DNA of 36,565 bases from positions 1 to 36,565 of the forward strand of contig JADFKB010000015.1 in NCBI GenBank assembly GCA_022565155.1, in the 5' to 3' direction. Position numbers and translations under genes: made by a program. This stretch comes from Chloroflexota bacterium (lineage in GTDB: Bacteria; Chloroflexota; Dehalococcoidia; DSTF01; RBG-16-68-14). The notes under the pieces were generated by a model. That model worked only from the letters and a program-made list of their open reading frames with translations. It did not search any database and was not told the DNA's origin. This document shows, in pieces, positions 14,569 through 22,771 of this stretch. Positions within the stretch are counted from its first letter, which is position 1. Every line of letters starts with the position of its first letter.

Positions 14569-17028
14569 ATGCTGTTTGTACGGATCGCCCACGCCGCCGT
14601 CGTCGTCACGCTAATCGCCCTGATTGCCACCGCGCTGCTCTGGCCTCAGCTACGTGGCACCGCCCGCGCCGACAACACCGGCTTCCAATCGCCAAGCGAC
14701 ACCCACGCACCGGAAAACCAATGGGTCACACCGAGGCGCGCCTTTGAACTGGGCGTTGCCACGGCCAGCGCGATCGGCAACAAGCAAGGCTACTCCGCGT
14801 TCGGCTTCTCCGTTGCCGGTGGCGCATTTATCCTCGGCATCGCCGTCCAGGTAAACGCTAAAGCCCTGGACGCAAGCGGCTGTGATCTGCAGGTGACGTT
14901 ATCCGGGGAAGGCGGCAGTAATCCCAGCACCCCGCAGATTGCAGACCTCACAGACTCGTTCACTGATCACACGCTCGGTGGCAGCAACGACACCTGGGAC
15001 CGCGACTGGACGTCTGGCGAGTTCACCGACACCAACTTTGTTGTCACAGTCGAGTACATCAACACGGGTGGCTGTAACGACACAGATATCAGCCTGGACA
15101 CCCTCCGGGTGAACGTCTACTTCAAGTCGGTCACCCCAGGCGATCTCCACCCGCCCACGCTCAGCCAGCCGCCGAACGGGTGGAGCGACCCGAACAACGC
15201 ATTCGCAAGCGATACCGACTACGCCACCGCCTCCGGGAACGCCGACCAGGGCTACGCTAACTTCAACCTCTCAGTGCCCTCTCCGTCTATCATCACCGGC
15301 ATCGAAGTCGTGATCGAGGCCTTCTCCAGCGACCCCAGCGGCTGCCAGATCCAGGCGCGCGTCTCCGGCAACGGCGGCGACACCATCCCCAACTTCTCCA
15401 GCTTCCCCAAGGAAACCGCCGAGCTCACCGACACCGAGACGCTACACACCCTGGGCGGCCCAGAGGAGCTCTGGAACGGCACCTGGCTCGCCGCCAACTT
15501 CTCCAACACCAACTTCGCCCTGGAGCTGCACAACAACGACCCGGATCCCGGCAACAATGTGACCTGCACTGATGCCGCCACCACCTCTCTGAACCAGGTG
15601 CAAGTCCGCGTCTACTTCAAGCCTCTCCAACAGACTGGCAAGTCCTCACCCTCCGCCACGCCTGCGCCAAGCGAGTGGACAAATCCCGGCAACGCCTTCG
15701 CCAGCGACAACGCGGACGCCACCGGCCGCGCGGACAGCACCGCGACCGACGAACAGGCCTACGGCAATTTCGGCCTGTCGACGATCCCCACCTCGTCGCT
15801 AATCGTCGGCATCGAAGTCCAGGTTGAAGCCCACTCCGACGATCTCGGCAACGACTGCGCTCTGAATGTACAGATCTTCGGCCGCGGCGGCTTTACTGCT
15901 GCAGAGACCGCCAATCTCACCGTGGCAGATGACGATTACGTACTGGGCGGCCAGGAAGACCTCTGGGGCGCAACCTGGACGCCAAACGATTTCAGCGATG
16001 CCAACTTCGTTGTCAAAGTCACTGCGATCGATCCCGGCACCGACTGCGCGAACACTGCCGTGACATCGCTCGATCACATCCAGGTCAACGTCTTCTACAA
16101 GCAGATCGCCGACAGCGGGTTCAGGTCGCCATTAGCCACGGCCACGCCGAGCGAATGGACAGATCCCCAGAACGCATTCTCCGGCACCGACGGCAACTTG
16201 GACGCCACCGGCCGCGCGGACAGCACCGCGACCGACGAGCAGGCCTACGGCAACTTCGGGCTCTCCGTGCCCGCCGACTCGATCATTACCGGCATCGAGG
16301 TGCGCGCCGAAGCCCACTCCAGCGACGCCGGCGGCGCTTGCGAGTTGGATGTTGAGCTCTCCCCCGACGGAGGCGCAGGCTTCATCCTGGAGGAGAAGAC
16401 CGCTGTCCTCACCGGTTCGGACGTCGTCTACTCCCTCGGCGGCAGCAGCGACACATGGGGCGAAACCTGGTCGGCAGGCGACTTCAGCAACACGAACTTC
16501 GTCGTCAAAGTCACCGCAGTAGATCCCGGCGGTTGCCTGGACGCTGCCGTGACATCCTTAGATCACATTGAAGTGAACGTCTACTTCAAATCTTCCACCC
16601 CGCCGGTGACCAACACGGCGACCAGTACCAACACGCCCACGATCACCTCCACCCCAACGATCACGCCAACCGCCACCATCACACCGACACCGACCACCAC
16701 GGATACGCCGACGGCTACTATCACACCGACCGCCACGGATACGCCGACGGCCACCGCCACGCCGCCCAGCACCAACACGCCCACGCAGACAGCGACGCCC
16801 ACGCGGACGGCGACGCCCGTGAAGCTGCTGGGTGACGTCAACCTCGACACCTTCGTCAACAGCATCGATGCGCTGTTTATCCTGCAGTTTAACGCCCGCC
16901 TGCTCGGCACGTTGCCCAACGCAGCGAACGCAGAGGTAAACTGTGACGACGTGATCAACGCCCTGGATGCCGCGCTCATCCTCCAATTTGGCGCCAACTT
17001 CCTGACGGCTCTGCCCGGCTGCCCGTAG
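14569..17028 (+). CDS. Secreted four-repeat protein with Thr/Pro linker and C-terminal dockerin
   Basis: ATG 14569 is preferred to the track's 14434: GGAGG sits seven bases upstream and the protein then opens with a signal peptide (MLFVRIAHAAVV..., cut near ARA/DN, residue 34). The 820 residues contain four related beta-rich domains of about 160 residues (about 36-185, 190-348, 352-510, 514-672). Each has an ITGIEV-type strand, LGG...DTW/DLW, FxxTNFVVKV and a closing LDHIQVNVYFK. Each domain keeps a Cys pair, probably a disulfide. A Thr/Pro-rich linker (about 675-750) leads to a type I dockerin-like domain (752-820) with the Ca2+ loop GDVNLDTFVNSIDALFILQF and a second, degenerate loop, AEVNCDDVINALDAALILQF. 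It is presumably surface-displayed. No cohesin gene is nearby and the repeat function is unknown. Confidence 0.85.
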   Translation: MLFVRIAHAAVVVTLIALIATALLWPQLRGTARADNTGFQSPSDTHAPENQWVTPRRAFELGVATASAIGNKQGYSAFGFSVAGGAFILGIAVQVNAKALDASGCDLQVTLSGEGGSNPSTPQIADLTDSFTDHTLGGSNDTWDRDWTSGEFTDTNFVVTVEYINTGGCNDTDISLDTLRVNVYFKSVTPGDLHPPTLSQPPNGWSDPNNAFASDTDYATASGNADQGYANFNLSVPSPSIITGIEVVIEAFSSDPSGCQIQARVSGNGGDTIPNFSSFPKETAELTDTETLHTLGGPEELWNGTWLAANFSNTNFALELHNNDPDPGNNVTCTDAATTSLNQVQVRVYFKPLQQTGKSSPSATPAPSEWTNPGNAFASDNADATGRADSTATDEQAYGNFGLSTIPTSSLIVGIEVQVEAHSDDLGNDCALNVQIFGRGGFTAAETANLTVADDDYVLGGQEDLWGATWTPNDFSDANFVVKVTAIDPGTDCANTAVTSLDHIQVNVFYKQIADSGFRSPLATATPSEWTDPQNAFSGTDGNLDATGRADSTATDEQAYGNFGLSVPADSIITGIEVRAEAHSSDAGGACELDVELSPDGGAGFILEEKTAVLTGSDVVYSLGGSSDTWGETWSAGDFSNTNFVVKVTAVDPGGCLDAAVTSLDHIEVNVYFKSSTPPVTNTATSTNTPTITSTPTITPTATITPTPTTTDTPTATITPTATDTPTATATPPSTNTPTQTATPTRTATPVKLLGDVNLDTFVNSIDALFILQFNARLLGTLPNAANAEVNCDDVINALDAALILQFGANFLTALPGCP

Positions 17029-17031
17029 CCG

Positions 17032-17143
17032 GAGAGCGCGCGCGTCTAGCAACCGCGGTAGACACCAAGAAAGCCAGGCATGATGCGGCATGATGCCTGG
17101 CCTTCCGCGCTCTCGCCCTGGCACGTGACCCGGCTCGGTCACG
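17032..17143. terminator. Nested inverted repeats between convergent dockerin and thiolase genes
   Basis: An inner stem GCCAGGCAT / ATGCCTGGC (17073-17081, 17093-17101) is enclosed by outer arms GAGAGCGCG / CGCGCTCTC (17032-17040, 17106-17114). A second hairpin, CGTGACC-cggctc-GGTCACG, follows at 17124-17143. The position between two convergent stops suits a bidirectional terminator. No T-run follows on the plus strand, so the mechanism is uncertain. Confidence 0.5.
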
Positions 17144-17212
17144 CGCGCTCAGTGTAGCTTCAGTCTACACGTTGAAAAATACAGCCCTGGTTTACGCGTG
17201 CGCGATACAACG

Positions 17213-18391
17213 TTAGTCCACGCGTTCAAATATCGTCGCGATGCCCTGGCCGCCGCCGATGCAGAGGCTGACCAGCCCGAAGCGGCCCTTGCTGCGCTCC
17301 AGCTCATACATCAGCTTCACGGTCAGGATCGCCCCCGTCGCACCCACAGGGTGGCCCAGCGCGATCGCCCCGCCGTTCGGGTTCGTCTTCTCCGGGTCGA
17401 GGCCGAGGACCTTGCTGCAGGCAGCCGCCACGGAGGCGAACGCCTCGTTCAGCTCCACCACGTCCATCTGGTCCACTTCCATGCCCGCCTTGTCCATCAC
17501 CTTGCGCACGGCCGGGATCGGGCCCATCCCCATCACCGCCGGCTCTACGCCTGCCTCCGCGCGAGCGACCATCCGCAGCCGCGGCTTGATGCCCAGCTCG
17601 TCGGCCTTCGTCCTACTCATCACCACAACGGCGGCCGCGCCGTCGTTGATGCCGCTGGCGTTGCCGGCGGTCACAACGCCGTCTTCCTTAAAGGCCGGCC
17701 GTAGCTTCGCCATCGACTCCATGTCGGCGTCCGGCCGCGGGTACTCGTCCGTATCGAAGATCTCCGTCTTCCGGCCGACCTTCACCTCCAGCGGCACGAT
17801 CTCGTCCCGGAACCTACCGGCCTCGATCGCGGCGCTGGCTCGTTGCTGGCTGCGCAGCGCCACCTCGTCCTGCTCCTCGCGCGTCACGCCGAACTTCTCC
17901 GCCAGGTTCTCGGCGGTGATACCCATGTGCTCTTTACTGAAGGGATCGCCCAACAGATGCAGAATGCCGTCCTCCAACTGGCCGTGTCCCAGCCGGTAGC
18001 CGGCGCGGGCACTGCGCACGTAGTACGGCATCATCGTCATGTTCTCCGCCCCGCCCGCGACGATGACCGATGCATCTCCCGACTGGATCCAACGAGCGGC
18101 CGTGTTAATCGCCTCCAAACCGCTGCCGCAGATGCGGTTCACTGTGTAAGCCGGCACTTCGATCGGGATGCCGGCCTTGACGGCGGCATAGCGGGAGATA
18201 TAGGCGTCCTCCATCACCTGCCCCACGCAGCCCAGGATCACCTGGTCTACCTGGTCCGGCGCCACACCGGCGCGAGATACGGCCTCCTTGAGCACGGCTG
18301 CGGCTAAGTCCGATGCCGGCATCTGCTGAAACGCGCCGCTGAGCTTGCCGATTGCCGTGCGGCAGCCGCTAACGAGCACAACCTCTTCCAT
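17213..18391 (-). CDS. Thiolase (acetyl-CoA C-acetyltransferase family)
   Basis: This 392-residue thiolase has the acyl-accepting Cys88 in VNRICGSGLEAI. The catalytic His is in GGAIALGHPVGATGA, and the second active-site Cys is in SLCIGGGQG. The N-terminal TAIGKLSGAFQ is typical of biosynthetic or degradative acetoacetyl-CoA thiolases. It catalyses reversible Claisen condensation of acyl-CoAs; direction and chain length cannot be told. A good Shine-Dalgarno (AGAGAGGT) precedes the ATG, and a strong TTGACC-18-TATAAT promoter lies 56-85 bases upstream. It is therefore likely transcribed independently of the solute-binding protein gene upstream. Acetyl-CoA links it to PDH. Confidence 0.95.
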   Translation of the reverse strand: MEEVVLVSGCRTAIGKLSGAFQQMPASDLAAAVLKEAVSRAGVAPDQVDQVILGCVGQVMEDAYISRYAAVKAGIPIEVPAYTVNRICGSGLEAINTAARWIQSGDASVIVAGGAENMTMMPYYVRSARAGYRLGHGQLEDGILHLLGDPFSKEHMGITAENLAEKFGVTREEQDEVALRSQQRASAAIEAGRFRDEIVPLEVKVGRKTEIFDTDEYPRPDADMESMAKLRPAFKEDGVVTAGNASGINDGAAAVVVMSRTKADELGIKPRLRMVARAEAGVEPAVMGMGPIPAVRKVMDKAGMEVDQMDVVELNEAFASVAAACSKVLGLDPEKTNPNGGAIALGHPVGATGAILTVKLMYELERSKGRFGLVSLCIGGGQGIATIFERVD

Positions 18392-18446
18392 AGCCCTACC
18401 TCTCTCTGTAGCTACGTGCGATGTCCTTAGACGGGGAACGCAGCCG

Positions 18447-18476
18447 ATTATAGCGGCGGCGTAACTGGGCGGTCAA
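18447..18476 (-). promoter_or_regulatory. Strong sigma70 promoter of the thiolase gene
   Basis: On the minus strand, TTGACC (18476-18471), an 18-base spacer and a perfect TATAAT (18452-18447) lie in the 108-bp gap. The predicted leader is about 48 bases and ends with AGAGAGGT before the ATG. Confidence 0.75.
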
Positions 18477-18499
18477 GCAGCCTTCTGCCCGCTTCCTCA

Positions 18500-19852
18500 T
18501 CACTGAACCGTCCTGTTGTACTCTTGGATGATCTCCGTGGCTTCATCGGCTGCTGCCTGCAATTCGCTCGCCGGGTCGGCATCGCCGGCCAGCACCAGCT
18601 CAAACGCTTTGACCAGTCGATCGCGGACGGCGTTGAGCGGCGCCAGCAGCACCCCCTGCGTCGCCCGATTGTCCGGCGCCGCGCGCAACTGGTCGATCGC
18701 AGTCGTGAACTGCGGGAACTCTGCCCGCGCCTGCGCCGCCGCCGGCAGATCGTAGGCGGAGAGCCGTGTTGGGAAGTAGCCGGTATCGGAATGCCACTGC
18801 GCCTGGCGCTCCGGGCTGGCCGCGAACTTTAGGAACTCCCACGCGCCGAGCTGTTCGTCCTCCGACCGCTCGTTTATCACCCAGAACGCCGCGCCGCCCA
18901 GCGCAATGCCGCCGCCCTCGCCGTCCGGCCCCGGCATCGCCGCGGTGTCGTACTGCAACGGGTCCGCCGCCGCCACTCTGAGGAGCGAGATCGATATCCT
19001 GAGCGCCGCTGTCGAGCCGATCGCCATCGCCGCTTCGCCCGTCGCCAGCTTCAGCATCGCGTCGATGGCATCGCTGGCGGCGTTATAGGCCAGGCCATCC
19101 GCCACCATCTCGTCCCACCACCGGATGATCGCGATCCCCTCCTCGCTATCGAAGACCGCCTCCGTCGCCCGGCCGTCGCGGCCGTTGCCGTTGTTGGCGT
19201 ATAGCGCGCCGCTCTTCGCCAGCAGCTGCTCGAAGAACCAGGCGCTCGTCTGCAGCGAGATGCCGTACTGCGACGCACCGCTATCGACCAGTATCCGCGA
19301 CGCCTCGCGCACCTCTTCCAGCGTACGCGGCGGCTGGTCCGGGTCGAGGCCGGCGCTCTCGAACGCGTGCCGGTCGTAGTAGAGGATAGGGCCGGAAAGG
19401 TTGAACGGCATCGCGTAGAACGTCCCATCGATGGTGTAGTAAGCGAGCGCCTTCGACTCGAAGTCGGACAGGTCGTAGCCCTCGTCGTCAATGAACGCCT
19501 GGATCGGCGTGATGATCCCGCTATCGATCATGATCTGCGTCGAAGCGTCGCTCAACTGAATCACGGCCGGCTTGTTGACGGCGCTGGCCGTATTGATCAG
19601 CTTGTTCAGTGAGTCCGTATAGCCACCCTGGAAGATCAACTCGATCACGTAGACGCTCTGCGACTCGTTGAACTGGTCAGCGATCAACTGCAACGAGCCG
19701 CCGGCCGGGTTCGGCATCGAATGCCAGACGGTCACCGTCACCGGCCCGCTCGGCGTCGGGCGGGCCGTTTTTGTGTCGCCATCGCCGTTGCAGGCCGCCA
19801 GCAACACCAGCGCAAACAACAGCGCCGTTACACCCAACGCGATCTTCACCAT
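18500..19852 (-). CDS. ABC transporter solute-binding lipoprotein (family 1, UgpB/MalE-like)
   Basis: The 450-residue precursor has a lipoprotein signal, MVKIALGVTALLFALVLLAAC, with lipidated Cys21 and an Asp/Thr/Pro spacer. The mature part has VTVTVWHSMPNPAGGSLQLIADQFNES, typical of carbohydrate-binding proteins of the UgpB type. Also typical are the central FYAMPFNLSGPILYYDRHAFESAGLDPDQPP and the C-terminal AWEFLKFAASPERQAQWHSDTGYFP. Expected ligands are sugars or glycerophosphodiesters. AAGGAGG precedes the start. No permease or ATPase gene lies on either side, so it must pair with a transporter encoded elsewhere. Confidence 0.92.
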   Translation of the reverse strand: MVKIALGVTALLFALVLLAACNGDGDTKTARPTPSGPVTVTVWHSMPNPAGGSLQLIADQFNESQSVYVIELIFQGGYTDSLNKLINTASAVNKPAVIQLSDASTQIMIDSGIITPIQAFIDDEGYDLSDFESKALAYYTIDGTFYAMPFNLSGPILYYDRHAFESAGLDPDQPPRTLEEVREASRILVDSGASQYGISLQTSAWFFEQLLAKSGALYANNGNGRDGRATEAVFDSEEGIAIIRWWDEMVADGLAYNAASDAIDAMLKLATGEAAMAIGSTAALRISISLLRVAAADPLQYDTAAMPGPDGEGGGIALGGAAFWVINERSEDEQLGAWEFLKFAASPERQAQWHSDTGYFPTRLSAYDLPAAAQARAEFPQFTTAIDQLRAAPDNRATQGVLLAPLNAVRDRLVKAFELVLAGDADPASELQAAADEATEIIQEYNRTVQ

Positions 19853-19970
19853 GCCGGCCTCCTTACGCAGACGTTCATGCCTATAGCTGAATTGTAACGC
19901 GCCGGCGGCGGTTGCGCTCCCCTGTCCGCCTTGCCCCCAGCACGCGCCATGCGCTAGGCTGCCCCTCGCT

Positions 19971-21461
19971 ATGGCCGGCCCAAGCTACGACCTGCTCATC
20001 CGCGGCGGCCGCGTCGTCGACGGCACCGGCGCCGCGCCCCGGCAGGCTGACGTCGCCGTCAGCGAGGGTAGGATCGCCGCCGTCGGGCAGATAGAGGGCG
20101 CCGCGCGACGGGAGATCGACGCCTCTGGCCTCGCCGTCGCCCCCGGCTTCATCGATGTCCACTGCCACGACGACATCGCCCTGCTCAACACCCCCATCCT
20201 CGACTTCAAGACGGCGCAAGGCGTGACAACGCTGGTCTGCGGCAACTGCGGCCTGGGCGCCACCCCCGCCAACGAGCAGTTCGAGCAGTTCTACGCCCGC
20301 GGTACGGAAGGCGTCCTCGGCCCGGTGCGCGAGTTCACCTGGCGCTCACACCAGGAGTTCTACGACACCGTCCGCGCCGCCGGGCCCGCCGCCAACGCCG
20401 CCTTCCTCGCCGCCCACGGCACGATCCGCATCGTGGCGATGGGCCTGGAGCGCGGCCCGCCCGACGACACACAGCTCGCGGCGATGAAAGACCACGTTCG
20501 GGAGGCGATGGACGCGGGGGCGTTGGGCCTCTCCACCGGGCTGATCTACCTGCCCGGCGCCTTCTCCCAGACCGAAGAGCTGATCGAGCTGGCGCGCGTC
20601 GTCGCAGAGTACGGCGGCCTCTACGTCAGCCACATCCGCAACGAGGGGGCAGGGCTGCTGGACGCCGTCGGCGAGGCGATCCGCATCGGCGAAGAAGCCG
20701 GCGTGCCCGTGCAGATCTCCCACCACAAGGCCAGCGGCCGCGCCAACTTCGGCCTCACCGCGCAGTCGCTGCCGCTCATCGACGAGGCGCGGGCGCGCGG
20801 CGTCGAGGTAACGATGGACGTCTATCCCTACACCGCCGCCAGCACCGCGCTCGTCGCGATCGCGCGCGGCGGCCGCCTCGCTGCGGAGATGGACCCGCAC
20901 GACGTACTCGTCGCTTCTGTCAAACACCAACACGAGTACGAAGGCAAGCGCCTGGACGAGATCGCGGCGATGATGGACCTGCCGGTGGAGGACGCCACGC
21001 GGCGCCTGCTGCGGGAAGAGGAGAACGCCGTCGTCGCCGTCATGTTCGTCATGGACGAGGGCGATGTTCAGCGCGTCCTTCAACACCCGCACTGCATGAT
21101 CGGCTCCGACGGCCTGCCATCGCCGACAGGGAAGCCGCACCCGCGACTCTACGGCACGTTCCCGCGCGTACTGGGCCGCTACGTCCGCGACGAGGGGCTG
21201 CTATCGCTGGAAGAGGGCGTGCGGCGCATGACCTCGCTGCCGGCGCAGACGTTCGGCCTGGCCGAGCGCGGGGAAGTGCGCGAAGGCTACTGGGCCGACC
21301 TGGTGGTCTTCGATCCGGACGCGATCGCCGATACCGGCACCTACGAAGACCCGCGCCAGTACCCGCTCGGCATCTCCCACGTGCTCGTTAACGGACAGCT
21401 CGTCGTGGAGGACGCCAAGCCGAAGCACGTCCCGGCTGGACAAGTCCTGGCGCGCGCCTAG
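19971..21461 (+). CDS. N-acyl-D-amino-acid deacylase-family amidohydrolase
   Basis: This 496-residue metal-dependent amidohydrolase starts with the small beta domain YDLLIRGGRVVDGTGAAPRQADVAV, then FIDVHCHDD (HxH metal motif). Family-specific features follow: VTTLVCGNCGLG, GALGLSTGLIYLPG, the metal ligands in SHIRNEG and ISHHKASG, and the D-aminoacylase hallmark IGSDGLPSPTGKPHPRLYGTFPRVLGRYVRDE. Enzymes of this group remove acyl groups from N-acyl-D-amino acids; some act on related imides. It is divergent from the solute-binding protein across 118 bp. Shared substrate handling is conceivable but unproven. Confidence 0.9.
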   Translation: MAGPSYDLLIRGGRVVDGTGAAPRQADVAVSEGRIAAVGQIEGAARREIDASGLAVAPGFIDVHCHDDIALLNTPILDFKTAQGVTTLVCGNCGLGATPANEQFEQFYARGTEGVLGPVREFTWRSHQEFYDTVRAAGPAANAAFLAAHGTIRIVAMGLERGPPDDTQLAAMKDHVREAMDAGALGLSTGLIYLPGAFSQTEELIELARVVAEYGGLYVSHIRNEGAGLLDAVGEAIRIGEEAGVPVQISHHKASGRANFGLTAQSLPLIDEARARGVEVTMDVYPYTAASTALVAIARGGRLAAEMDPHDVLVASVKHQHEYEGKRLDEIAAMMDLPVEDATRRLLREEENAVVAVMFVMDEGDVQRVLQHPHCMIGSDGLPSPTGKPHPRLYGTFPRVLGRYVRDEGLLSLEEGVRRMTSLPAQTFGLAERGEVREGYWADLVVFDPDAIADTGTYEDPRQYPLGISHVLVNGQLVVEDAKPKHVPAGQVLARA

Positions 21462-21471
21462 CCCCACCCGG

Positions 21472-21645
21472 CTAGCAAGTCACACGCAAGATGCAATCGG
21501 TGGCGGAACCGAACGCGCCCGCGAGCGCGGTGCGCATGATGATCACGGCTGAAATCACCACGCCAACCGCCACACGCGTAAGGATGAGGCTATATTCGGT
21601 TTGCGTCTGGCCGCTCTGTCTCCAGATCAGGCCGCAATTGGCCAC
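21472..21645 (-). CDS. Small Flp/Fap-type (type IVb) pilin-like ORF, possibly decayed
   Basis: This 57-codon ORF is too short for the ORF track; I translated it from the minus strand with GTG 21645 as start. It reads ...LIWRQSG|QTQTEYSLIL..., followed by a hydrophobic stretch. The class IVb prepilin site G|XXXXEY is exact, with Gly at -1, Glu at +5 and Tyr at +6. The 12-residue leader and roughly 45-residue mature length fit Flp pilins. Oddities are Arg12 and Arg26 within the otherwise hydrophobic helix, two Cys near the C-terminus and a weak ribosome site. It could be an old pilin copy losing function. No tad/cpa assembly genes are in the window. It occupies most of the 261-bp gap after the amidohydrolase gene. 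Confidence 0.5.
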   Translation of the reverse strand: MANCGLIWRQSGQTQTEYSLILTRVAVGVVISAVIIMRTALAGAFGSATDCILRVTC

Positions 21646-21722
21646 GGCTGTCCGTCCGTAGCCGAGCGTGTGCCATCACATAAGCAGATGTCGTCATAGT
21701 CGCGGGTATTCTGGAATACGCG

Positions 21723-22091
21723 CTAGTCGAGGCCTAGCCGCTCCAGCTCATCGTCGTCGATGCCGAAGTGGTGAGCCAGTTCGTGCAGCACAGTGTCCCG
21801 CACCTCCTCAACAAGCTCCGCCTCGCTCGAACACTCGCGCTGTATGGGCTCTTGAAAGATCGTGATGCGGTCGGGCAGCACCATCCCGTAGCCACTGTCC
21901 CGTTCTGTCTGTGGCACACCCTCATAGAGGCCCAGCAGCGTCTCTTCCGGGCCCAGGCCAGCCTCCCGCCGGTGGCGCGCCGTCGGCCGCCGTTCGATCA
22001 GGATGTCGATGTTATCGAGCCAGTCGCTATAGGGGGGCGGGATCTCATTCAGCGCCCGCCGCACCAGCTTCTGAAACCGGCCGCGCTGCAT
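21723..22091 (-). CDS. Zincin-like metallopeptidase family protein
   Basis: This 122-residue protein ends with TVLHELAHHFGIDDDELERLG, an HExxH zinc motif followed by an acidic segment. That is the signature of the short bacterial 'metallopeptidase family' (PF06262-type) proteins. The N-terminal part (FQKLVRRALNEIPPPYSDWLDNIDILIE) and LLGLYEGVPQTERDSGYGMVLPDRITIF also match my memory of that family. It has no signal peptide, so it is cytoplasmic. It follows the gene of unknown function at 22101 by nine bases, and the two likely share a transcript. The substrate is unknown. Confidence 0.85.
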   Translation of the reverse strand: MQRGRFQKLVRRALNEIPPPYSDWLDNIDILIERRPTARHRREAGLGPEETLLGLYEGVPQTERDSGYGMVLPDRITIFQEPIQRECSSEAELVEEVRDTVLHELAHHFGIDDDELERLGLD

Positions 22092-22100
22092 GGCCGGCGC

Positions 22101-22532
22101 TTACCTCTCCCAGAGCGCCTGGAACCCTTTGCCGGTGAGGGCGTTGTGCAGCTCCCGCCGCTCGGAGGCGCGCAACTCCTCCAGCACGCCTTGGCACTCC
22201 TCGGCCGCCTCGTGGAAGCCGGCGTCTTCGATGCGCTGGACGATCGCTCCCCAGATACCCCGGTTCACCATGCTCTCCACCGACTTAGGCCACCAGATGG
22301 CGCTGATCTTCTCTGGCAGGCGAAAGCGCGGGCGCAGCTTCTTCAGGCTGCGAAAGCGGTCCTCCACGCTGGTCGCGCGCGGCACCAGCTTCACCAGCGG
22401 CGGGTCGACCTCCGACGCGCGATTATCGATCAGCAGCCGCTCGCCGATGATGACGAACCGAAACGTGACGACTTCGGCTTCATTGATCGTCCGTTTGATC
22501 TCTTCGTCGTCGAGTAAGAAGTCGTTATCCAT
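22101..22532 (-). CDS. Conserved-looking hypothetical protein
   Basis: I do not recognise this 143-residue soluble protein. It starts acidic (MDNDFLLDDEEIKRTINEAEV), continues with a beta-rich part (VVTFRFVIIGERLLID) and ends in two charged helices (IVQRIEDAGFHEAAEECQGVLEEL, ASERRELHNALTGKGFQALWER). There is no signal or membrane segment. Codon use is like that of its neighbours. It lies nine bases upstream of the zincin-like gene on the same strand and downstream of an extended -10 promoter, so the two probably work together; how is not visible. Confidence 0.75.
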   Translation of the reverse strand: MDNDFLLDDEEIKRTINEAEVVTFRFVIIGERLLIDNRASEVDPPLVKLVPRATSVEDRFRSLKKLRPRFRLPEKISAIWWPKSVESMVNRGIWGAIVQRIEDAGFHEAAEECQGVLEELRASERRELHNALTGKGFQALWER

Positions 22533-22562
22533 AGAGGATCCAGCCTGAGCGCTGCTGCCACC

Positions 22563-22591
22563 ATTCTAACACCAGCTACAAGGCCCAACAA
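22563..22591 (-). promoter_or_regulatory. Promoter for the hypothetical-zincin pair
   Basis: On the minus strand, TTGTTG (22591-22586), a 17-base spacer and the extended -10 TGTTAGAAT (22571-22563) precede ATG 22532 by about 30 bases. The -10 is good and the -35 is weak. Confidence 0.5.
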
Positions 22592-22620
22592 GCGAGGCAG
22601 TCCTGTAACACACGTACACG

Positions 22621-22764
22621 ATGCCCGTCCGCGCCATCCTCTTCGACCTCGGCGACACGCTCATCTTCCAGCAGCGCCAGCCTAACGAAGACGAGCTATA
22701 CGCCGCACCCCGACGAGAACGCCGGCCACTACTAGCGCCCGTGCGCGCCCGTTCGGTAGCATGA
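22621..22764 (+). pseudogene. Truncated N-terminal remnant of a HAD-family hydrolase
   Basis: The 47-codon ORF from ATG 22621 reads MPVRAILFDLGDTLIFQQRQ, the HAD motif I, then loses similarity and stops at 22762-22764. The intact HAD gene starts eight bases later with a near-identical opening. Over the first 42 bases the two DNA sequences differ at seven positions by my count. The rest of a HAD domain is missing, so this is the leftover of a tandem paralogue. It could also serve as a leader ORF for the gene behind it. Confidence 0.65.
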
Positions 22765-22771
22765 GGGCGCT

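Noticed and set aside
16600-16830. ACC/ACG-rich stretch as a microsatellite or regulatory repeat
   Set aside because: It is in frame and encodes the Thr/Pro linker of the dockerin protein.
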